DNA of 64,000 bases, taken from positions 62,001 through 126,000 of the forward strand of contig NZ_FNAD01000017.1 in assembly GCF_900101745.1 (NCBI RefSeq), in the 5' to 3' direction. The position numbers and the translations under genes were made by a program. Source of the stretch: Glycomyces harbinensis (lineage in GTDB: Bacteria > Actinomycetota > Actinomycetes > Mycobacteriales > Micromonosporaceae). Each line of letters begins with the position of its first letter. The first letter of the stretch is position 1. Under the pieces are notes generated by a model. That model searched no databases. It was given only the letters and a program-made list of their open reading frames with translations, and was not told the origin of the DNA. Shown piece after piece: positions 17,081-25,693 of the stretch.

Positions 17081-18610
17081 TCAGTCGAGGCTGACCGCCA
17101 GCGCGAGATCCATCCGGTCGAGGGGGTTGCGCAGGTCGCGCCCGGTGAGCTCCTCCACGCGCCGCATCCGGTAGCGGACGGTGTTCACGTGGAGGTGCAG
17201 GCTCAGCGCGCACTGGCGCCACGAGCCGTCGCATTCGAGGAACCGCCGCAGGGTCGGCAGCAGGTCGGAGCGGTGCCGGGCGTCGTACTCGAGGAGCGGG
17301 TCGAGCACGCGGGTGCGGAAGGCGCGGCTGACGTCGGGAGGGACGGCAGCCAGGAGCATCCGGTGCGAGACGAGGTGGTCGGGTTCGGCGATGTCGACGC
17401 CGCCGGCGCGCGGCTGCGCGAGCGCGGCGGTGTGCCGCGCCTGTTCCAGGGCGCCGCGCAGGCCCTCGGGGGAGCGGACCGGATCGGCCAGGCCGACGCT
17501 GACGGCGCCCGACCCGCCCGGGTTCGCGCCCGACAGGACCGCGGCGCAGTGCCGCGCCCACTCCAGCAGGCGGGGCCGCTCGTCGGCGCTCCCGGCCGGG
17601 CCCGCGAGGATCGCGACGGTCTCGTCCCCGACCGTGGCCCACACGGCCGCCGGCGGCTGGAGCAGGTTGTCGAAGGGGCCGGCGACGGCCTCGGCGACCA
17701 CGACCTCGCGCAGCGCAGCGGGCTCGCCGACCGCGGCGATGACGGTGCACCCGCCGCCGACCGGGAGCCCGGCCGAGCGCATCAGGTGCTCGTCGACGCG
17801 GCCCTCGCGCAGCGCGCCGATGAGCTCCACGTCGGGGGCCGGGCGCTGCGCCGGGTCGTCGAGTTCGAGCATGAGCAGCGCCGAGAGCTGCTCGGCGACG
17901 AGGCGGCGCTCCGGCGGCCACCGCGTGTGGTCGTCGTCGGTGACCAGGAAGCGGCCGGTGTGGATGGTCGAGCCGATGCCGAACACCGAATAGCAGCGGT
18001 GGCGGTCGAGCGTCACCTTCACCGGGAGCCGTTCGGCGGCGTGCGCGCGGGCGACGACCGCCGACCGGTCGGCGTCGCTCAAGTCCAGCCCCCCGCGCAG
18101 CGCCCGCCCGCTCGGGGACAGCACCAGGCACTCCATGCCCAGCTCGGCGCGGATGAGCTCGAGGATCTGCCCGATCCCGTCGGCCGCGATGAGCCGCCGG
18201 TGCCGGTCCAGGAGCGAGGCGAGGTCGCCCGAGCGGCCCACGGACAACCGCTGCACGATCCGCTCGGTGATCTCGGCGAACGCGACCTCGGCGTCCACGG
18301 CGAACAGCGGCAGGTCGTGCAGGGCGCACGCGTCCACCAAGTCGGCGGGCACCGCGTGGAACTCGGGGTGGTCGCCCGCGCCGAGCGCCGTCACGCCCGC
18401 CTTGATCAGGTTGCGCACGTAGGCGTCCGAGTCCGCTTCGGCCCGGCGCCACATCATCCCGGTGAGCACCAGCTCCCCGCCCGAGAGGTAGCGGCGCGGG
18501 TCGTGCAGGTCGGTGGGCACGACCCAGCGGATCTCCCGGTCGAGGTGGTGCTTTCCCGAGACCAGGGTCAATCCCAGCTCGGGCATCTGCAGCAGTGAAC
18601 GGAGTCGCAA
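17081..18610 (-). CDS. pucR: PucR-family purine catabolism regulator
   Basis: This 509-residue regulator has an N-terminal PucR domain (LRLRSLLQMPELGLTLVSG through VPTDLHDPRRYLSGGELVLTGMMW) and a C-terminal PucR-type helix-turn-helix (LLPTLRRFLECDGSWRQCALSLHLHVNTVRYRMRRVEELTGRDL), with a GGDEF-like/GAF-like middle portion. PucR proteins activate purine degradation genes in response to pathway intermediates. The TTG at 18610 is preferred: GGGGG lies 6 nt upstream and translation then begins directly at the domain; the frame runs on to an ATG at 18751 but that extension looks non-coding. It is divergent from the uraD-led operon it presumably controls. Confidence 0.88.
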   Translation of the reverse strand: MRLRSLLQMPELGLTLVSGKHHLDREIRWVVPTDLHDPRRYLSGGELVLTGMMWRRAEADSDAYVRNLIKAGVTALGAGDHPEFHAVPADLVDACALHDLPLFAVDAEVAFAEITERIVQRLSVGRSGDLASLLDRHRRLIAADGIGQILELIRAELGMECLVLSPSGRALRGGLDLSDADRSAVVARAHAAERLPVKVTLDRHRCYSVFGIGSTIHTGRFLVTDDDHTRWPPERRLVAEQLSALLMLELDDPAQRPAPDVELIGALREGRVDEHLMRSAGLPVGGGCTVIAAVGEPAALREVVVAEAVAGPFDNLLQPPAAVWATVGDETVAILAGPAGSADERPRLLEWARHCAAVLSGANPGGSGAVSVGLADPVRSPEGLRGALEQARHTAALAQPRAGGVDIAEPDHLVSHRMLLAAVPPDVSRAFRTRVLDPLLEYDARHRSDLLPTLRRFLECDGSWRQCALSLHLHVNTVRYRMRRVEELTGRDLRNPLDRMDLALAVSLD

Positions 18611-18850
18611 GGTGGCCCCCAGGGGTCCGGCCTTCTCAGGCGGGTCGGGACGCGGTAGGTAAGGCCACCATAGCCCCGCCGCCCCGCCGAGTTTGGACGA
18701 TCCTCCAGCATTTAACGGCCGGGAAACGAAGGTTTCATAGCGGCCGACCATAGGCCCGGGCCTCGTGTTCGGGCTTCACTTACGGGACCGGCGCGGTTGT
18801 GCGACGGTGAGGTGGAGCCGGATCGAACGAGACCTGAACGGGAGGCGCCG
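18611..18850. promoter_or_regulatory. Divergent pucR / uraD control region
   Basis: A 240-bp gap between the regulator and the purine operon. It holds a GAAAC-GAAG-GTTTC palindrome at 18723-18736 and a locally A/T-richer stretch (18708-18750), good candidates for PucR binding and overlapping promoters. GGAGG at 18841 is the uraD ribosome binding site. Promoter boxes cannot be fixed confidently. Confidence 0.45.
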
Positions 18851-19384
18851 ATGTGGACGCTGAGGGCGTTCAACGCGATGGACGCCGCCGACGCCGTCCG
18901 AGTCCTGACGGCCTGCTGCGCCTCGCAATCCTGGGCCGAGAAGGTCGCCACCGGCCGCCCCTACGGCACGGTCGCCTCGCTCAAGGCCGCCGCGCTCGCC
19001 GCGTTCGACGAACTCGACGACGCCGAACTGGCCGTCGCCCACGCCGCCCACCCGCCCATCGGGAAGCCGCGACCCGCCGAGGGCGCCGACTGGTCGCGCG
19101 GCGAGCAGTCCCGGGCGCTGGCCTCCGCCGAAGCGGTACGGGCCGAACTCGCCGAGGTCAACGCGGCCTACGAGCACCGGTTCGGGCGGGTCTTCCTCAT
19201 CTGCGCGACCGGTCTGACCGGCGAGGAGATCCTCGCCGAGGCCAGGCGGCGCCTCGCCGGCGACGACCGGGCCGAAGCGGCCGCGTCCGTCGCCGAACTG
19301 CGCAAGATCACGGCACTGCGACTCGACAAGTCCTTCGGCGCCGGACCCGCCGCCACCGCCCCCGGAACCGAGGTGCGGCCGTGA
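18851..19384 (+). CDS. uraD: 2-oxo-4-hydroxy-4-carboxy-5-ureidoimidazoline (OHCU) decarboxylase
   Basis: This 177-residue helical enzyme decarboxylates OHCU to S-allantoin, the last step of urate-to-allantoin conversion. The catalytic His67 lies in VAHAAHPPIGKP. Downstream come the substrate-loop YEHRFGRVFLICATGLTGEEIL and the C-terminal ELRKITALRLDKSF, all family hallmarks. ATG 18851 has GGAGG 6 nt upstream. The stop overlaps the GTG start of the next gene (GTGA). It is the first gene of the purine operon, divergent from pucR. Confidence 0.94.
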   Translation: MWTLRAFNAMDAADAVRVLTACCASQSWAEKVATGRPYGTVASLKAAALAAFDELDDAELAVAHAAHPPIGKPRPAEGADWSRGEQSRALASAEAVRAELAEVNAAYEHRFGRVFLICATGLTGEEILAEARRRLAGDDRAEAAASVAELRKITALRLDKSFGAGPAATAPGTEVRP

Positions 19385-19704
19385 GCTCCGTGTCCTCCCA
19401 CGTCCTCGACACCGTCACGGGCCGCCCCGCCGCCGGAGTCCGGCTGACCCTGCTCCGCGCCGACGCCGACGGCCGCATGCGGGAAGTCCGCTCGGGCGAG
19501 ACCGACGCCGACGGCCGCGTCCCGGCCTGGCCCACCGAACCGGGCGCCCACCGCCTCCGCTTCGACACCGGCGCCTGGTTCGCCGCCCGCGACACCCCCG
19601 CCTTCTACCCCGAAGTCGAGGTCGCATTCACCGTCGACGACGGCCACTGCCACGTGCCGCTGCTGCTCAGCCCCTTCGCCTACACCACGTATCGAGGTAG
19701 CTAG
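19381..19704 (+). CDS. uraH: 5-hydroxyisourate hydrolase (transthyretin-like)
   Basis: This 107-residue HIU hydrolase opens hydroxyisourate to OHCU. It carries the N-terminal SSHVLDTVTGRPAAGV signature with the active-site His and ends in the diagnostic YRGS tetrapeptide; HRLRFDTGAWFA and FYPEVEVAFTV are the other conserved strands. The GTG start overlaps the uraD stop, and the stop codon abuts the uricase ATG, so the three enzymes are translated together, matching the need to channel labile intermediates. Confidence 0.95.
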   Translation: MSSVSSHVLDTVTGRPAAGVRLTLLRADADGRMREVRSGETDADGRVPAWPTEPGAHRLRFDTGAWFAARDTPAFYPEVEVAFTVDDGHCHVPLLLSPFAYTTYRGS

Positions 19705-20550
19705 ATGCCGAACGACAGTCCCTTCACCTTGGGCCCCAACAGCTACGGCAAATCCGGAGTGCGCCTCGTCCACGTCGGCCGCGACAGCGCCCGCCACGAG
19801 ATCCGCGACCTCACCGTCCACACCGCGCTCTCCGGCGACCTCGACGCCACGCACCGCACCGGCGACAACACCGGCGTCCTGCCCACCGACACGCAGAAGA
19901 ACACCGTGTACGCGTTCGCCCGCGACGGCATCGGCCCCGCCGAAGCCTTCGCCGAACGCCTCGCCCGCCACTTCGTCGACCGCACCCCCGCCATCACCGA
20001 CGCCCGCGTCGGCATCGAAGAACACGCCTGGACCCGCCTCGGCCGGCACTCCTTCACCCGCGGCGAAGGCGGCGAACTGCGCACCGCCGACGTCCACTAC
20101 GACGGCCAGACCGCCGCCGTCGCCTCCGGCATCCGGGACCTCCTCCTGCTCAACACCACCGACTCGGCGTTCCGGGGCTTCCGCACCGACGAGTACACGA
20201 CCCTGCCCGAGACCGACGACCGCATCCTCGCCACCGCCGTCACCGCGACCTGGACCTACACCGCCGCCCCCGCCTCGTACGACACCGCCTTCGACGACGC
20301 CCGCGAAGCACTCCTCGCGGCCTTCGCCGACACCTACTCCCTGTCGCTGCAACAGACCCTCTACGCCGTCGGCGAGCGCATACTGAAAGCGATTCCCGAG
20401 GTCGGGGAAGTGCGGCTGTCAATGCCGAACCGACACCACTACCTGTACGACCTCGAGCCGTTCGGCCTCGACAACCCCGGCACGGTCTTCCAGGCGGGGG
20501 ACCTGCCGTACGGACTCATCGAAGGCACGGTCCGAAGGGAGGCGACATGA
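19705..20550 (+). CDS. pucL: Urate oxidase (uricase)
   Basis: A 281-residue cofactor-free uricase that oxidises urate to 5-hydroxyisourate. Hallmarks are the N-terminal YGKSGVRLVHV with the charge-relay Lys, DNTGVLPTDTQKNTVYAFAR with the catalytic Thr, the central LLLLNTTDSAFRGFRTDEYTTL, and the C-terminal MPNRHHYLYDLEPFGLDNPGTVF. The first codon is directly after the upstream stop, and the stop overlaps the ATG of the next gene. It acts between xanthine dehydrogenase and HIU hydrolase, both encoded here. Confidence 0.96.
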   Translation: MPNDSPFTLGPNSYGKSGVRLVHVGRDSARHEIRDLTVHTALSGDLDATHRTGDNTGVLPTDTQKNTVYAFARDGIGPAEAFAERLARHFVDRTPAITDARVGIEEHAWTRLGRHSFTRGEGGELRTADVHYDGQTAAVASGIRDLLLLNTTDSAFRGFRTDEYTTLPETDDRILATAVTATWTYTAAPASYDTAFDDAREALLAAFADTYSLSLQQTLYAVGERILKAIPEVGEVRLSMPNRHHYLYDLEPFGLDNPGTVFQAGDLPYGLIEGTVRREAT

Positions 20551-21428
20551 CGACGCCCGCCTTGACCGCACCCGCCTTCCACCGGCCCGCCGACCTCGCC
20601 GACGCGCTCGCCCACCTCGCCGAGCACCCCGGCGCCGTGCCGATCGCGGGCGGCACCGACCTCATGGTCGCCGTCAACTACCGCCGCGCCCGCCCCGAGG
20701 CGATGCTCGACCTCACCGGCCTCGCCGAACTGCGCGCCTGGAGCGACGAGGGCGACGCGATCCGCATCGGCTCCGGTGTGCCCTACGCGCGGATCGTCGC
20801 CGAACTCGCCACCGTCCTGCCCGGCCTCGCCGCCGCGTCCCGCACCGTCGGATCCCCGCAGATCCGCAACCGCGGCACGCTCGGCGGCAACCTCGCCACC
20901 GCCTCGCCCGCCGGCGACGGGCACCCGCCGCTGCTCGCGTGCGGCGCGCGGATCACCATCGCCTCCACCGCCGGGACCCGCACCGTCGCCGCCGACGCGT
21001 TCTTCACCGGCCCCAAACGCAGCGTCCTCGAACCCGGGGAACTCATCACGGCCGTCACCGTGCCCAAAGCCGCAGGGCCGCAGCAGTTCCTGAAAGTCGG
21101 CACCCGCAACGCCATGGTGATCGCGGTCTGCTCGTTCGCCCTCAGCCTCGACCTCGACGCCCGCCGCCTCGGCACCGGCATCGGCTCGGCCGGGCCCGTG
21201 CCGCTGCGCGCGAGGGAGGCCGAGCGGATCGACCTGCCGTGGGCGGACCCGCGCCGCTTCGACGACGCGCTGGCCGCCGAGTTCGGCCGCCGCGTCGCCG
21301 CCGCGGCCTCGCCGATGGACGACGTCCGCGGCACCGCCGACTACCGGCGCCACGCGCTGGCGGTGTGCGCGGCGCGCGCGCTGCGCCGCGTGTGGGCGGC
21401 GGCGCACACCGAGGGGAGCGGGCGATGA
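20547..21428 (+). CDS. Xanthine dehydrogenase FAD-binding subunit
   Basis: A 293-residue FAD-binding subunit of the CoxM/XdhB type. The FAD-contacting PIAGGTDLMVAVNYRR (residues about 32-47) and TVGSPQIRNRGTLGGNLATASPAGDGHPPLLA are clearly visible. Together with the downstream [2Fe-2S] and molybdopterin subunits it should pass electrons from xanthine (or hypoxanthine) to NAD or another acceptor. Its ATG overlaps the uricase stop and its stop overlaps the following ATG (ATGA), so it lies inside a tightly coupled operon. Confidence 0.92.
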   Translation: MTTPALTAPAFHRPADLADALAHLAEHPGAVPIAGGTDLMVAVNYRRARPEAMLDLTGLAELRAWSDEGDAIRIGSGVPYARIVAELATVLPGLAAASRTVGSPQIRNRGTLGGNLATASPAGDGHPPLLACGARITIASTAGTRTVAADAFFTGPKRSVLEPGELITAVTVPKAAGPQQFLKVGTRNAMVIAVCSFALSLDLDARRLGTGIGSAGPVPLRAREAERIDLPWADPRRFDDALAAEFGRRVAAAASPMDDVRGTADYRRHALAVCAARALRRVWAAAHTEGSGR

Positions 21429-21994
21429 GCGAGGGAATGCGGGTGCGGATGCGCGTCGACGGGGCCGAGATCGCGGCCGACGTCGACCGGCCCGGGGAGA
21501 GCCTGCTGACGAGTCTGCGCGACCGGCTCGGGCTGACCGGTTCCAAGAACGCCTGCGAGCAGGGCGAGTGCGGGTCGTGCACGGTCCTGCTCGACGGGCT
21601 GCCGGTGTGCGCGTGCCTGGTCGCGACCGCGCAATGCGAAGGGCGCGAGGTGAAGACGGTGGTGGGGGCGGTGCCGCGGCCGGTGCGCGACGCGTTCGTC
21701 GCCTGCGGGGCGGTCCAGTGCGGGTTCTGCACGCCGGGGCTGCTCGTGTCGGTCGCGGACCTGCTCGACCGCGAACCCGACCCCGACGACGCGCTGATCC
21801 GCGAGGCGCTCGCGGGGAACCTGTGCCGGTGCACGGGTTACGAGAAGATCATCGAGGCGGTGCACGTCGCGGCCGAAGCGATGTCAGACGGGGTGCCCCG
21901 GGTACCCGCCCGTTCCCACCTTCACCACAACCAGTGGATAAATGTCACCACCTTCCCACGTGGCGACGCCGAAACCGGGGAGGACACGCCGTGA
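21425..21994 (+). CDS. Xanthine dehydrogenase [2Fe-2S] subunit
   Basis: A 189-residue iron-sulphur subunit. The plant-type cluster ligands are in KNACEQGECGSCTVLLDG plus a downstream Cys (PVCAC), and the second cluster ligands are in CGAVQCGFCTPGLL and NLCRCTGYEKII. The last 35 or so residues (from about 155) extend past the usual C-terminus and are His/Asn/Thr-rich, encoded by a locally A/T-richer stretch; this tail resembles no family. The stop overlaps the GTG of the next gene. Confidence 0.93.
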   Translation: MSEGMRVRMRVDGAEIAADVDRPGESLLTSLRDRLGLTGSKNACEQGECGSCTVLLDGLPVCACLVATAQCEGREVKTVVGAVPRPVRDAFVACGAVQCGFCTPGLLVSVADLLDREPDPDDALIREALAGNLCRCTGYEKIIEAVHVAAEAMSDGVPRVPARSHLHHNQWINVTTFPRGDAETGEDTP

Positions 21995-23361
21995 ACGCGA
22001 TCGTGATCGAGAACACCGCCATCGCCACCGTCGACGCCGCCGGCACCGAGCACGCCTCCGGCCACCTCATCATCGAGGACGGCCTCATCACCGCCGTCGG
22101 GCCGGGGCCCGCGCCCGAAGGCGCGCTGCCCGACCGCGCGCAAAGGATCGACGGCTCCGGGTGCCTCGCCACGCCCGGCCTGGTCAACACCCACCACCAC
22201 CTCTACCAGTGGGCCACCCGCGGCCACGCCGCCGACCACACCCTCTTCGAATGGCTCACCGACCTCTACCCCGTGTGGGCGCGCCTGCGGCCCGAGCACG
22301 TCCAGGCCGCCAACACGGCCGGGCTCGCATGGCTGGCCCTCTCCGGCGCCACCACCGTCGCCGACCACCACTACGTCTACCCCGCCGGCCAGGCCGCCGA
22401 CCTCGTCGACGTCCAGATCGCGGCCGCCGCCCAAATCGGCCTGCGCCTCCACCTCGCCCGCGGCTCCATGGACCGCGGCGTGAGCGACGGCGGCCTGCCG
22501 CCCGACCACATCGTCGAAGACCTCGACGCCGCACTCGATGCGACCGCCGACGCCGTCGACCGCCACCACGACCGGTCCCCGGGCGCGATGCTCCAGATCG
22601 CCGTCGCCCCCTGCTCCCCGTTCTCGGTCTCCACCGAACTCCTCCGCGAAGCCGCCGCACTCGCCCGCGACAAGGGCGTCCGCCTCCACACCCACCTGTG
22701 CGAGACCCTCGACGAGGCCGACTACTGCCGCCGCGTCCACGGCTGCGACCCCGTCGAGTACATGGACAAGGTCGGCTGGATCGCCCCCGACACGTGGCTC
22801 GCCCACGCCGTCCACCTCGACGCCGACGCCCAGCGCCGCCTCGGCGCCGCCGGCACCGGCGTCGCCCACTGCCCCTCCTCCAACGCCCGCCTCGGCACCG
22901 GCCTCGCCGACGTCCCCGCGATGCTCGCCGCCGGCATCCCCGTCGGCCTCGGCGTCGACGGCGCCGCCAGCCAGGAGGCCGGGCACCTCGGCGAGGAACT
23001 GCGCCAAGCGCTCTACACCGCCCGCCAGCTCCACGGCCCGCACGCCATGGACGCGCGCACCGCACTGCGCCTGGGCACCATCGGCGGCGCGACGATCCTC
23101 GGACGCGACGACCACCTCGGGTCCCTCGAAGCCGGCAAGCAGGCCGACATCGCCCTGTGGGACCTCACCGGCCTCGGCCACGCCGGGATCGCCGACCCCG
23201 TCACCGCCCTCGTCCTCGGCCCCGCCGCCCCGCTGCGGCTGCTCACCGTCGCCGGACGGCCCGTCGTCGAACACGGCGAACTGCGCACCGCCGACACCGC
23301 GGCGCTCGCCCGCGGCCTCGCCGCCGCGAGCGCGAACCTCAGGGAGGCCCCCCGTGCCTGA
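21991..23361 (+). CDS. 8-oxoguanine deaminase-like amidohydrolase
   Basis: A 456-residue amidohydrolase-superfamily deaminase. The metal-binding NTHHHLYQWATRG (residues 66-78), the HTHLCET strand, HAVHLD, HCPSSNARLGTG and GVDGAASQEAG follow the order of 8-oxoguanine/atrazine-chlorohydrolase-type deaminases. The likely reaction is 8-oxoguanine to urate (or guanine to xanthine), feeding the same pathway. GTG 21991 overlaps the upstream stop. It is unusual that it lies between two xanthine dehydrogenase subunit genes. Distinguishing 8-oxoguanine deaminase from other related deaminases needs structure-based comparison. Confidence 0.85.
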   Translation: MNAIVIENTAIATVDAAGTEHASGHLIIEDGLITAVGPGPAPEGALPDRAQRIDGSGCLATPGLVNTHHHLYQWATRGHAADHTLFEWLTDLYPVWARLRPEHVQAANTAGLAWLALSGATTVADHHYVYPAGQAADLVDVQIAAAAQIGLRLHLARGSMDRGVSDGGLPPDHIVEDLDAALDATADAVDRHHDRSPGAMLQIAVAPCSPFSVSTELLREAAALARDKGVRLHTHLCETLDEADYCRRVHGCDPVEYMDKVGWIAPDTWLAHAVHLDADAQRRLGAAGTGVAHCPSSNARLGTGLADVPAMLAAGIPVGLGVDGAASQEAGHLGEELRQALYTARQLHGPHAMDARTALRLGTIGGATILGRDDHLGSLEAGKQADIALWDLTGLGHAGIADPVTALVLGPAAPLRLLTVAGRPVVEHGELRTADTAALARGLAAASANLREAPRA

Positions 23362-25693
23362 GCCCACGACTCCGACCCCGCCGCGCAGGGCAGCCGGCGG
23401 GGTCGGGACCCACCCGGCCGCCCCGGCCGGGCCGCGCCCGCACGCCGCCGGCGTCGGCACCAGCCCCGCCCGCCCCGAAGCCGAAGCGAAAGTCAACGGC
23501 GCCTTCGACTACGCCTCCGACCTCCACTTCGACGGCATGTTGTGGGGCCACACCCTCCGCAGCCCGCACCCCAGCGCCGGAATCCGCGCCGTCGACACCG
23601 CGCCCGCGCTCGCCCTCCCCGGCGTCCACGCGGTCCTCACCGCCGCCGACGTCCCCGGGAAGCTCCACTACGGACTCATCGACGCCGACCAGCCCGTCCT
23701 CGCCGCAGGCGAAGTGCGCTACCAGGGCGAGCCGGTCGCGATCATCGCCGCCGACACCCTCGACACCGCCCGCCTCGCGGCCGAGGCGATCCGCGTCGAC
23801 TACGAAGTGCGCGAACCGCAATGCGACCCGCAGGCCGCCGTCGACGCCGGGAACCACTTCCGGTACCAGCCCGTCCGCCTCGGCGAACCCGTCACCGCCG
23901 AAGCGGCCGTGATCATCGCCCGCGAGTACACCGTCGGCATGCAGGACCAGGCGCCCCTCGGCCCCGAATCCGGTGCGGCCGTTCCCACCGGCGACGGCGG
24001 CGTCCGCCTGCACGTCGCCACCCAGTGGCTCCACTCCGACCTGGAGCAGCTCGCCCCCTGCCTCGACCTGGAACCCGACCGCATCCACATGGTCATGGCC
24101 GGGATCGGCGGCGCTTTCGGCGCCCGCGAGGACCTGTCCGTCCAGGCGCACATGGCGATGCTCGCGCTCGCCACCGGCCGGCCGGTGAAGATGATGTACG
24201 ACCGGGCCGAGTCCTTCCTCGGCCACGTCCACCGCCATCCCGCGCGCATGCGCTACGAGCACGGCGCCGACGAGCACGGGCGCCTGGTCTACGTCAAGGC
24301 CCACATCGTCCTCGACGGCGGCGCCTACGCCTCCACCACCGACGCGGTCGTCGGCAACGCCGCCTCACTCGCCGTGGGGCCCTACGAGGTCGAACACGTC
24401 GCCATCGACGCCTGGGGCGCGCGCACCAACAACCCGCCGTGCGGGGCCATGCGCGGCTTCGGCGGCGTCCAGACCTGCTTCGCCTACGAGTCCCAAATGG
24501 ACGCCCTTGCCGAGGCGCTCGGCCTCGACCCCTTGGAGATCCGCCGCCGCAACGCCGTAGCCCAGGGCTCCAGGCTCATCAACGGCCAGATCATCGACGC
24601 GCCGTCGCCAGCCGCACCCGCCGTCGTCGGCTCCGACGCCGTTCCCCAGGCGGGCACCGCCCCGAGCCCCGCACCCCCGGGCGCGGCCGGCGCCGACGCC
24701 CGCCCCTTCTCGCCGCTCGCCGACATGATCGACCGCATCAGGGAGATCCCCGTCCCCGCGATCCCCGCCGCGCGCGACATCCTCGACCTCCCCGGCGGCA
24801 CCGGCAACACCACGCACGGCGAAGGCGTGCGCCGCGGCGTCGGCTACGGCGTCGGCCTCAAGAACGTCTGCTACTCCGAAGGCTTCGACGACTACTCGAC
24901 CGCCCGCATCCGCCTCGAACTCGAAGACGGCGAACCGGTCGCCACCATCCACACCGCCGCCGCCGAAGTGGGGCAGGGCCACTGGAACCTCCAGACCCAG
25001 ATCGTCCGCACCGAACTGGGCGTCGACCGCGTCCGCCTGGCGCCCAACGACACGAAGGTCGGATCGGCCGGATCCTCCTCCGCCTCCCGCCAGTCGTACA
25101 TGACCGGCGGCGCCGTCAAAGCCGCCGCCGAAGCCGCCAGAGCACTGTGGACCGACCGCGATCTCGCCGACGGCCCGATCGAAGCCACCCGCGTCTTCCG
25201 CCACCGCGCCACCAAACCCATGGACGCCATCACCGGCCAAGGCGACTCGCACGTCCAGCTCGCACTGTGCGTCCACCGCGCCACCGTCGACGTCGACGTG
25301 GAACTCGGCCTCGTCAAAGTCGTCGACCTCACCTGCGTCCAAGACGTCGGCAAGGCCATGAACCCCAACGCCCTCGAAGGCCAGATCCACGGCGGCACCG
25401 CCCAAGGCCTCGGCCTCGCCGTCATGGAGGAACTCGTCACCGTCCGCGGCGAGGTCAAGAACGCCTCCTTCACCGACTACCTCATCCCCACCATCCTCGA
25501 CATGCCGCCGATGCGCCTGCACATCGTCGAGAACGCCGACCCCGAAGCGCCCTACGGCCTCCGCGGCGCCGGCGAACCGCCCACCCTCTCGTCCACCCCC
25601 GCGATCGTCGCCGCGATCCGCGACGCCACCGGACTGGCGCTCACCCGCGTGCCGGTCAGGCCCGAACACCTCACCACCGGGAGGCCGTCATGA
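23354..25693 (+). CDS. Xanthine dehydrogenase molybdopterin-binding subunit
   Basis: A 779-residue large subunit that binds the molybdenum cofactor and xanthine. Seen are GGAFGAREDLSVQAHMAMLAL, a PCGAMRGFGGVQ loop, AEVGQGHWNLQTQI, SSASRQSYMTGGAV and the catalytic-Glu motif YGLRGAGEPP near the C-terminus. Oddities: the N-terminal GVGT segment appears twice in a Pro/Ala-rich leader (residues about 15-37), and an Ala/Pro insertion of roughly 35 residues (around residues 415-455) interrupts the usual sequence. GTG 23354 has GGAGG 6 nt upstream and overlaps the deaminase gene by 8 nt. Confidence 0.93.
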   Translation: MPEPTTPTPPRRAAGGVGTHPAAPAGPRPHAAGVGTSPARPEAEAKVNGAFDYASDLHFDGMLWGHTLRSPHPSAGIRAVDTAPALALPGVHAVLTAADVPGKLHYGLIDADQPVLAAGEVRYQGEPVAIIAADTLDTARLAAEAIRVDYEVREPQCDPQAAVDAGNHFRYQPVRLGEPVTAEAAVIIAREYTVGMQDQAPLGPESGAAVPTGDGGVRLHVATQWLHSDLEQLAPCLDLEPDRIHMVMAGIGGAFGAREDLSVQAHMAMLALATGRPVKMMYDRAESFLGHVHRHPARMRYEHGADEHGRLVYVKAHIVLDGGAYASTTDAVVGNAASLAVGPYEVEHVAIDAWGARTNNPPCGAMRGFGGVQTCFAYESQMDALAEALGLDPLEIRRRNAVAQGSRLINGQIIDAPSPAAPAVVGSDAVPQAGTAPSPAPPGAAGADARPFSPLADMIDRIREIPVPAIPAARDILDLPGGTGNTTHGEGVRRGVGYGVGLKNVCYSEGFDDYSTARIRLELEDGEPVATIHTAAAEVGQGHWNLQTQIVRTELGVDRVRLAPNDTKVGSAGSSSASRQSYMTGGAVKAAAEAARALWTDRDLADGPIEATRVFRHRATKPMDAITGQGDSHVQLALCVHRATVDVDVELGLVKVVDLTCVQDVGKAMNPNALEGQIHGGTAQGLGLAVMEELVTVRGEVKNASFTDYLIPTILDMPPMRLHIVENADPEAPYGLRGAGEPPTLSSTPAIVAAIRDATGLALTRVPVRPEHLTTGRPS

